Shown here one piece after another: positions 7,867 to 13,593 of a stretch of DNA of 13,593 nt. The stretch comes from Isotricha intestinalis (lineage: Eukaryota > Ciliophora > Litostomatea > Vestibuliferida > Isotrichidae). The notes under the pieces were generated by a model. That model was not told where the DNA came from. It searched no databases and saw only the letters and a program-made list of their open reading frames with translations. A program made the position numbers and the translations under genes. The stretch spans positions 1-13,593 of the forward strand of contig JAJJLU010000108.1 of assembly GCA_023807065.1 (NCBI GenBank), written 5' to 3'. The stretch's first letter is position 1. Every line of letters starts with the position of its first letter.

Positions 7867-8868
7867 ATGGAAAATTCCAAAAATTATCATTTATTATATA
7901 AACTCGGAGAAGGTTCAACATCAGATGTATATTTATGCAAATTAAATAATTCTTATTATGCAATTAAAATATTAAAAGATCTTCCTTCATCAGAAAGAGA
8001 TTATTTAAGAGAAATATCAATGTTAAAAAAATTAAAGCATCCAAATATAACAAATTTAATATCAAATGGTTATGAAAAATTAAACTCCTCATATTTTCTA
8101 ACAAACAAATATTACTTAATTTTAGATTTAGCATCAAAAGGTGAATTATTTAATTATATCTTTTTTCCTCAAAAAGGCTTTTCTGAAAATCAATGTAGAT
8201 ATATTTTTAAACAACTTTTATTAGCAGTTAATGCATGCCATATTAATGGAGTAGCACATTTAGATATTAAAACAGAAAATTTAATGTTAGATGATAAATT
8301 TAATATTAAATTATCAGATTTTGGATTAGCTTGTCCATGTAATGATTTAGTTAATTCCTTTTATGGAACTGAAAATTTTCAAAGTCCTGAAATTTTAGAA
8401 AGAAAATTATTTGATGGAAAAAAAAGTGATATTTTCTCATTAGGGGTTACTTTATTTATAATGTACTCTGGGAAATTTCCTTTTAAACAAGCTAGAAAAT
8501 ATGATATATGTTATCAATTTATTTACAAAAAAAAATATGATAATTTTTGGAGTATGATTTTAAAAAAGGTTTTTAATGGAAATAATGATAATATGCCTAG
8601 TGAAGAATTTAAAGATTTATTTATTAAAATGATTTTCCCAAATGAAAATGAAAGAATTTCTATTCAAGAAATATTTGAACATCCTTGGTTAAAATTAAAT
8701 TCTCCTTCTTATGAAGAAATGAAATTTGAATTTGAAGAAAGAGAAAAAATAGTGAAAGATAATTTATTTGTTGATAAAAAGAATTTAAATGTTGAATTAT
8801 TTTTTAATTGTAATAATTCATTTGATTTAAATGATTTAGGGAAAGATGATAATAATAGACCTAATTAA
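7867..8868 (+). CDS. Serine/threonine protein kinase, non-RD type
   Basis: 333 residues in one exon, of which about 8-285 form a full kinase domain. Glycine loop LGEGSTSDV (13-21; third glycine replaced by Ser19), ATP lysine Lys34 in YAIK, helix-C Glu49 in LREI, catalytic loop HLDIKTEN (131-138) with Asp133, Lys135 and Asn138 present, DFG at 151-153, an APE equivalent SPE at 173-175, DIFSLG at 188-193 and the EHPW end motif. All catalytic residues are kept, so it should be active. The Arg before the catalytic Asp is Leu132, placing it among non-RD kinases, which usually do not rely on activation-loop phosphorylation. The short acidic tail after the domain (FEFEEREKIVKDN and onward) has no recognised module. 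Overall similarity is to the CAMK-like kinases that are greatly expanded in ciliates. The substrate is unknown. Confidence 0.93.
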   Translation: MENSKNYHLLYKLGEGSTSDVYLCKLNNSYYAIKILKDLPSSERDYLREISMLKKLKHPNITNLISNGYEKLNSSYFLTNKYYLILDLASKGELFNYIFFPQKGFSENQCRYIFKQLLLAVNACHINGVAHLDIKTENLMLDDKFNIKLSDFGLACPCNDLVNSFYGTENFQSPEILERKLFDGKKSDIFSLGVTLFIMYSGKFPFKQARKYDICYQFIYKKKYDNFWSMILKKVFNGNNDNMPSEEFKDLFIKMIFPNENERISIQEIFEHPWLKLNSPSYEEMKFEFEEREKIVKDNLFVDKKNLNVELFFNCNNSFDLNDLGKDDNNRPN

Positions 8869-9626
8869 AAATTGAAAAAAATAGTTTGTTATTTTTTTCC
8901 ATTTTTTAATTATATATGTAAATTGTTAAATTATTTTAAATTTACAATTATAATTATATATTGTAAAATTATATAAGATTTTTTTTAAGGTTTTTATATT
9001 TCAAATCTTATGTATTATATATTGTTTTTTTATTTTAATTTAAAAATTAGTATAATTAACATTTATTATTAATATTAATTAAAGTTAAAAAAAATAACAA
9101 GATAATTTATGAATTTTTTGAATTAAATAATTACTATAAATATAATTGAAAAAGTAAACGAATAATAAAAGTAATGATAATAAGTCAACAATAAAGATAA
9201 GGAAGTTTTTAAATCATAATATATATAAAATTTGAAATGTAGTCAAATTATTTTAAATATTTTAATTCATTCAATTTATAGGTTCAAATAAAAAAAAATT
9301 TTTTTTTTAACAATTAGAGTGACTTTCATTTCATTCTTTGTTTTAAAAATATTATTTTTATTATTAAGGAATCTTAGTATATATTTCCCAATTCAATTAT
9401 AAAATTATCTTTAATAGTCTTCAAAATTATTTTAGAAGATTGAATATATTCTTTTTTTTTCAAATTTTAAATTAAAAGTAAAAAGGTTATTATTGTTTTT
9501 TATTTTCTTTTTTATTGATTAATAATTTAAATTTTTTCTTTTCAAATTTTGAAAAAATGTTGGGTTTTTAACACCAAAATTTCGAAAAAATAATTTTAAT
9601 GAAATCAAATATTTTATAATGATTTT
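8869..9626. other. AT-rich intergenic region after the kinase
   Basis: No gene on either strand. It holds the 3' flank of the kinase and a quasi-palindrome near 8942-8968 (TTTACAAT and ATTGTAAA arms around TATAATTATA) that could form a hairpin but may be chance. The right part (about 9380-9626), read on the minus strand, contains short protein-like pieces such as NWEIYTKIP and SKFEKKKFKLLINKKENKK with many stops. These may be the degraded C-terminal end of the phosphatase pseudogene that begins at 10202. Confidence 0.45.
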
Positions 9627-9680
9627 AGAATAATCTTTTGATTCAACGTCAAAAGGAAAAATATTTGTTTTTTTTAATTG

Positions 9681-10168
9681 TATTAAAATGTTTTACATCA
9701 GAAATTAAACTCAACCTATCATTTGAACTTTCTCTTATTAAATCATAATCTTCATAATTTTTAATAAGTTCATAATTTTATAATCAAAAAATCTTTTAGA
9801 TAAAAATAATATGATAAATATTTAGACCAAAAATATTGACAATCATCAATAATAATTATATCTTTTGAATTTAAATTTATTACTTTTATTTATTTCTTTT
9901 TTCTCATTTTCTTTATTTACCATTAATCCTTTTATTTCTATATTATTTTTAATTATTTTATTCTTGTTCAGTATAAGGTTTAATTGTTATAGAATAAATA
10001 TAATAAATACAAAAATATTTTGTCAAAAAATAATTTTAATCCATCTATAAATCTATAAATAAATATATCCTAATTTATCAATTTAATTGTTTCTAAATCT
10101 TCAATTTGAAATACTTTCTAAAATTTTGATAAATATATTTTCTGGTAAATTTAAATTCAGAGTTGAAT
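9681..10168. repeat. 488-bp near-identical direct repeat, copy A
   Basis: Matches 12401-12887 base for base apart from one nucleotide: a C in TATTTCTTTTTTCTC here is missing from copy B. Flanks on both sides diverge sharply: on the left, ACGTCAAAAGGAAAAATATTTG against ACATTGAAATATTAG; on the right, unrelated sequence. The two copies lie 2.72 kb apart in direct orientation and bracket the phosphoesterase gene. Confidence 0.95.
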
Positions 10169-10169
10169 G

Positions 10170-10200
10170 TATTAATATATTAATATATTAATATATTATC
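10170..10200. repeat. Microsatellite ATTAATAT x3
   Basis: Three tandem 8-bp units ATTAATAT followed by ATTAT. The equivalent place in copy B (about 12890-12902) has a single unit, so the difference is exactly 16 bp. It sits at the point where homology of the two pseudogene copies breaks off. Confidence 0.85.
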
Positions 10201-10202
10201 TA

Positions 10203-10787
10203 TATTTATTATATTATGTTAAAGCTAGATACAATTATATAATCATAAAAACAATAATTTGGCAAACATAAAGTATAAAAAAAACTACCATTGAAGAGCA
10301 ACAAAATTCAATTAAAATCCAAAATGTTAATAAAGAAAAATAAAATAAAAAATTTTTAATAAAAAAATAGTTTGAGAAAAATAATTTCTTGATTTATAAG
10401 AAGAAGTTGATTAAAAACTCTTGTGATTCAATTAAAAATTAAAATGTAATAGTAAAAAAAATTTTGGAATGAATATGATATTTTTTTTCTTTTAAAGATT
10501 TTTTTATTATTATCATTATAAAATATTTTATTACAAAAATATATTGATTCAGAGAGTTACATTCAGGACGGGAACAATTTATTATAAACTACGATAAAAT
10601 GATAAAATTATATTTTGTCTTCATATAAAAACTATTTTTCATGAAATAAATATGAATAATGTAGTTTTAGTTAATTATTTTATAAATATTATCAATTGTT
10701 CAATAAATATTAAAATAAATTTAAATAAAATAATTGAAATAAAATAAAAGCTTTTATTTTGTTTAATGGATCTGACAATTAAGATTT
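10203..10787. other. Intergenic region, 3' flank of phosphoesterase gene
   Basis: No gene is seen. A short patch of higher GC (about 10548-10577, containing GTTACATTCAGGACGGGAAC) stands out from the surrounding A/T. It has no tRNA or other structure I can recognise. A motif around GATTCAATTAAAA with a following AAAATG occurs twice, near 10307 and 10427, weakly suggesting an old short duplication. Confidence 0.5.
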
Positions 10788-11882
10788 TTATAAAGTTCCT
10801 TCTAAAGTAATTAAACCAACCAAAGCTCTAGACATAGTTCTTATTGGAGGTCCTGAAGTTCCAACTCCACTTGCTACATAGACATAATTATTATCACAAT
10901 AATTATATAATCCTTTAAAAGAAGGAGCAACAATTCCTTGAACAATATTCATTGGAAATAATTGTCCACCATGAGTATGTCCAGCCAAAAATAAGAAAAT
11001 GTTATATTGAAATAAATCCTTTGCTTTAAAAATTGGAACATGATGTAAAAAAATATTTGGATAATTATTTTTAGGAATCAAAGAGAATAATTTACTTTTA
11101 ATTAAATCAAAATTAGGATTCCAATCCATTCCAATTATATTTAACTTATTATCAAAAACAATTGATTCATTACAAATGTGAATTAAAGAACTATTATGAA
11201 TTATTTGAAGAGCTTCTTCAAAAAAAGTATAAGATTCATGATTTCCTGTAACGTAATATATTGGAATTTTTATTTGAGAAAAAGGTTCTAACATTTCTTG
11301 AGTCATTCTCCTATTTCCATCAACAATATCACCTGTTATTACTATAAAATCTAAATTTGGTTCTGTTTTTAAAAAATTTACTAATCTTTGAATAAAATTT
11401 CTTCCATATATTGCACCTAGATGAATATCTGTTAAATGTGCAATTGTGATTTTTCCTTTTAAATTTTTACATTTTATATTAATTCTATCAAAAAGTAATC
11501 TATATTCATTTACCATTCCTATTATAGTAATAATTGTACCTAATCCAAGAAATAAGAATAAATTTAGATATTGATCTAATTTTATTTTAAAAAAAAGTGG
11601 AAAGTAATATAAGAATGATGTGAAAAATAAGTTAATATACCATCCAATGAATAAAAAAAAAAAATAATATAATACATTAAATAAAGTTGGAATTATATAT
11701 AAGGATATTATCATTATCGAATATAGAATTAATTCATATAAAGCTGATTTCCATATAATTTTTGATACACTAATTTCTTTTTCTAAAATTTTCATTAATG
11801 TCAATAAAAAATAAACATTTCCAATAATTAATGCAAAATATATTGCAATTGATAATACAAAAATTCTTTTAATTGGATTCAT
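10788..11882 (-). CDS. Membrane-anchored calcineurin-like metallophosphoesterase
   Basis: 364 residues in one exon. The N-terminal 135 residues contain four to five hydrophobic helices (about 7-30, 47-65, 66-95 and 105-123). A calcineurin-like phosphoesterase domain follows with every metal-ligand motif: TDIHLG (Asp152, His154), GDIVDG (Asp185), GNHE (Asn214, His215), HH at 280-281, and GHTHGGQ (His302, His304). This arrangement matches the YkuE/TMPPE group, in which helices tether a dinuclear-metal hydrolase to a membrane. The substrate is unknown; phosphodiester or lipid-linked phosphate substrates are possible. All residues needed for activity are present. The C-terminal VYVASGVGTSGPPIR is also typical of the group. 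It is flanked on both sides by copies of a dead phosphatase gene. An origin by transfer from bacteria is possible but cannot be judged without a tree. Confidence 0.92.
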   Translation of the reverse strand: MNPIKRIFVLSIAIYFALIIGNVYFLLTLMKILEKEISVSKIIWKSALYELILYSIMIISLYIIPTLFNVLYYFFFLFIGWYINLFFTSFLYYFPLFFKIKLDQYLNLFLFLGLGTIITIIGMVNEYRLLFDRINIKCKNLKGKITIAHLTDIHLGAIYGRNFIQRLVNFLKTEPNLDFIVITGDIVDGNRRMTQEMLEPFSQIKIPIYYVTGNHESYTFFEEALQIIHNSSLIHICNESIVFDNKLNIIGMDWNPNFDLIKSKLFSLIPKNNYPNIFLHHVPIFKAKDLFQYNIFLFLAGHTHGGQLFPMNIVQGIVAPSFKGLYNYCDNNYVYVASGVGTSGPPIRTMSRALVGLITLEGTL

Positions 11883-12352
11883 TTCTTTTTCAATTTGAAT
11901 ATTTATAAATAAAATAATTATTTTTATATTATTTTTATATTTTTAAAATAATTTTTGAAACTATCATATTTGATTATTCTGTATTTTCATTTAAAAATTT
12001 ATCTTAGATAAAAATAGAATTAAGATTAATAAATAAATTTTATATAAAAAGATTAGCAATAAGTATATTAATAAACTTTAATTGATATATCATGATTATT
12101 TTTTATCTAAAATTTCCATATTTCTTCTTTATTAAAATATAGATTTTTTTATGATTTATAATAAATTAAATTAATTAAAAATAACATTTAAATTGAAATA
12201 CATTATAATTAAAAAAACCCTTTTGAAATAATAAAATATTGTTCATAAAAATATTAGATTTTAATTTTTTAATAGCTAAAGGAACATAAATTTGAAAATT
12301 ATTTTCAATAAAGAAAATGAATTTTAATTATTAAGATAATTGAATTTTTAAC
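11883..12352. other. AT-rich intergenic region upstream of phosphoesterase
   Basis: Holds the 5' flank of the minus-strand phosphoesterase gene. The leader before its ATG reads TTGAAAAAGAA. On the minus strand at about 12180-12310 there is an open run of some 45 codons without a convincing start (NNFQIYVPLAIKKLKSN, then FMNNILLFQKG). It could be the tail of the copy B phosphatase pseudogene or chance. No RNA gene is seen. Confidence 0.45.
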
Positions 12353-13160
12353 AGAATAATCTTTTGATTCAACATTGAAATATTAGTTTTTTTTAATTTG
12401 TATTAAAATGTTTTACATCAGAAATTAAACTCAACCTATCATTTGAACTTTCTCTTATTAAATCATAATCTTCATAATTTTTAATAAGTTCATAATTTTA
12501 TAATCAAAAAATCTTTTAGATAAAAATAATATGATAAATATTTAGACCAAAAATATTGACAATCATCAATAATAATTATATCTTTTGAATTTAAATTTAT
12601 TACTTTTATTTATTTTTTTTTCTCATTTTCTTTATTTACCATTAATCCTTTTATTTCTATATTATTTTTAATTATTTTATTCTTGTTCAGTATAAGGTTT
12701 AATTGTTATAGAATAAATATAATAAATACAAAAATATTTTGTCAAAAAATAATTTTAATCCATCTATAAATCTATAAATAAATATATCCTAATTTATCAA
12801 TTTAATTGTTTCTAAATCTTCAATTTGAAATACTTTCTAAAATTTTGATAAATATATTTTCTGGTAAATTTAAATTCAGAGTTGAATATATTAATATATT
12901 ATCTAAATTTAAAATTATATTTATTTTATCTTTTTAATTGTAATTATTTTTTTCTTGGTATTTTTCTACAAAAACAATTCTCTAATATTCTATCATATTT
13001 TTCTTTATTTTTTTTAAAATATTTTGCTAAAAATCTTCTTCATTTGGAGTTGAACTTGTATTTTCTTCTTTAATATTAATTTTTGTTTTATATATTCTCT
13101 CTTTTTATATTTTCCATTTCTTTTAATTATCTTTTTCTTTTTATGAAAAAATAAATTCCA
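12353..13160 (-). pseudogene. FCP1/SCP-like HAD phosphatase pseudogene, copy B (longer)
   Basis: The minus strand carries a Ser/Asn/Glu-rich N-terminal piece (IKEENTSSTPNEEDF, about 13030-13078, ending in TAG), a basic segment (RILENCFCRKIPRKK), and then KINIILNLDNILIYST at about 12882-12925. The last aligns with HAD motif I (LDLDETLIYS-like), but with the nucleophile Asp replaced by Asn and the Thr by Ile. It continues through the motif II-like KPYTEQ (about 12680-12710) and the DD motif IIIIDDCQYFW (12547-12576). Several stops, shared exactly with copy A, and frameshifts show it is not functional. Because motif I is itself altered, inactivation may have begun as a catalytic loss. Copy B keeps the N-terminus that copy A lacks and is the fuller relic. 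Confidence 0.6.
12401..12887. repeat. 487-bp near-identical direct repeat, copy B
   Basis: Partner of 9681-10168, differing by one deleted nucleotide. The identical tract lies inside longer but more diverged homology (AGAATAATCTTTTGATTCAAC starts both copies at 9627 and 12353). That pattern fits a recent homogenisation event over an older duplication. Confidence 0.95.
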
Positions 13161-13363
13161 TTATTTTCATATTTATTTATATTATAATAAATAATTTTAC
13201 TTCTATTAAAACAATTCAAATATTTTAATTTTGAATTAAATGATATTTTTAATTATCAAACCTAAATTTTAAATCATAAATCATAATGAAATAAATAATA
13301 ATTATTTACTTAATTAACATTCAAATTTTTTAATATATTTTTTTTAAATTATTTTTTTTAAAT
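13161..13363. other. Right subtelomeric spacer, no gene
   Basis: Nearly pure A/T with no supported reading frame. It joins the 5' side of the phosphatase relic to the right subtelomeric repeat. Confidence 0.5.
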
Positions 13364-13544
13364 AGATATATCTTTGTTTTTTTTGTTTTTTAAACTTTTA
13401 TTTTATATGATTTAAGCATTAAATAATTATTATTTATCAGTTAATGATAAAATATAAACTCTTTATCTAATTATTTCTAAAATATTTATTTATTTAAACA
13501 TAAATTACAAAATAAATATTATTTAACAATTTAATTCAAATTTT
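13364..13544. repeat. Subtelomeric repeat, right copy
   Basis: Homologous to 126-303 in direct orientation, beginning AGATATATCTTTG and ending TTAATTCAAATTTT exactly at the telomere. On the minus strand it retains the relic frame with TAA and TAG at the same places as in the left copy (VIYV*INKYFRNN*IKSL). Telomere addition has truncated the repeat just where the left copy continues with CCATC. Confidence 0.85.
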
Positions 13545-13593
13545 GGGGATTGGGGATTGGGGATTGGGGATTGGGGATTGGGGATTGGGGATT
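13545..13593. repeat. Right telomere, (GGGGATT)7
   Basis: Seven perfect, uninterrupted GGGGATT units (49 nt) run to the end of the window, complementary to the left end. The junction reads AAATTTT then GGGG. The regularity and outward G-rich strand show a genuine telomerase-synthesised end. Confidence 0.98.

Larger units (their letters stand above)
9627..10202 (-). pseudogene. FCP1/SCP-like HAD phosphatase pseudogene, copy A (truncated)
   Basis: On the minus strand the pieces resemble a CTD-phosphatase-like HAD domain. LPENIFIKILESIS follows the lost motif I region, YIYSITIKPYTEQE (around 9958-10000) fits the motif II strand, and SKDIIIIDDCQYFWSKY (around 9817-9868) fits the late acidic DD motif. 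ELIKNYEDYDLIRESSNDR follows. At least six stops and frameshifts separate them, so it is dead. Relative to copy B it lacks the N-terminal part; homology ends at the ATTAATAT microsatellite near 10170-10200. The family call rests on motif order and the DD motif, not on an alignment. Confidence 0.6.

Noticed and set aside
8942..8968. Quasi-palindrome after the kinase as a transcription terminator
   Set aside because: Eukaryotic Pol II genes do not use such hairpins, and imperfect A/T palindromes are frequent in this composition.
9865..10050. Plus-strand open frame, 61 hydrophobic codons
   Set aside because: Lies antisense to the phosphatase pseudogene. In copy B the 1-nt deletion breaks the same frame, so it is not a conserved small protein.
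12882..13073. Plus-strand open frame, 63 hydrophobic codons
   Set aside because: Antisense to the N-terminal part of the phosphatase pseudogene copy B; Phe/Leu/Tyr-rich composition is what reversed A/T codons give.
1..13593. Linear plasmid or viral genome with terminal repeats
   Set aside because: The ends are true telomerase-type heptamers, not long inverted repeats. Contents are eukaryotic genes, including eL30 and an intron-bearing kinase, with no polymerase, capsid or packaging gene.
1..13593. CRISPR arrays, tRNA or rRNA genes, transposase genes
   Set aside because: None seen on either strand; the only regular repeats are telomeric heptamers, the ATTAATAT microsatellite and the two dispersed pairs.

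Overview
The window is a complete linear minichromosome rather than a piece of a larger one. It begins with CCCCAAT repeats and ends with seven perfect copies of the complementary GGGGATT heptamer, so both telomeres are present within 13.6 kb. A short, extremely AT-rich, gene-sized DNA molecule capped with G4-type telomeres, carrying small A-rich-leader genes and a 29-nt GT-AG intron, is what a ciliate somatic (macronuclear) chromosome looks like. TAA ends the ribosomal protein gene exactly where that family ends, and glutamine is written CAA, so UAA acts as a stop here. UGA ends one gene. Standard code, high AT content and a TTGGGGA-type heptamer together point to a litostome/rumen (trichostome, Entodinium-like) ciliate. 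That placement rests on recollection of reported telomeres and is not proven here.

Layout, left to right: telomere (1-31); a subtelomeric repeat with a decayed coding relic (126-382); a head-to-head pair consisting of an AGC-family pseudokinase (759-1933, minus, two exons) and a 721-residue leucine-rich-repeat protein (2045-4210, plus); a heavily broken unidentified gene (4275-5440, minus); ribosomal protein eL30 (5551-5874, plus); a second broken gene (about 5900-6800, minus); about 1 kb without an intact gene; a non-RD protein kinase (7867-8868, plus); one copy of a dead FCP1/SCP-like HAD phosphatase (9627-10202, minus); a membrane-anchored calcineurin-like phosphoesterase (10788-11882, minus); a second, longer copy of the same dead phosphatase (12353-13160, minus); a right subtelomeric repeat (13364-13544); and the right telomere (13545-13593).

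There are thus five intact genes. One is housekeeping (eL30). Two belong to the kinase superfamily, one apparently active and one apparently catalytically dead. One is an LRR scaffold and one a membrane metallophosphoesterase. They do not form an operon or an obvious pathway. About half of the chromosome is non-coding, and much of that is recognisable gene wreckage on the minus strand.

The most notable points are: a pseudokinase that has lost essentially every ATP and catalytic motif except the VAIK lysine and the DFG aspartate; a 488-bp stretch of dead phosphatase gene present twice in direct orientation with a single 1-nt difference, on either side of the phosphoesterase gene; subtelomeric repeats in direct rather than inverted orientation; the same AAATTTT heptamer at both telomere-addition points; and a tendency for in-frame stops in the gene relics to be UAA/UAG.
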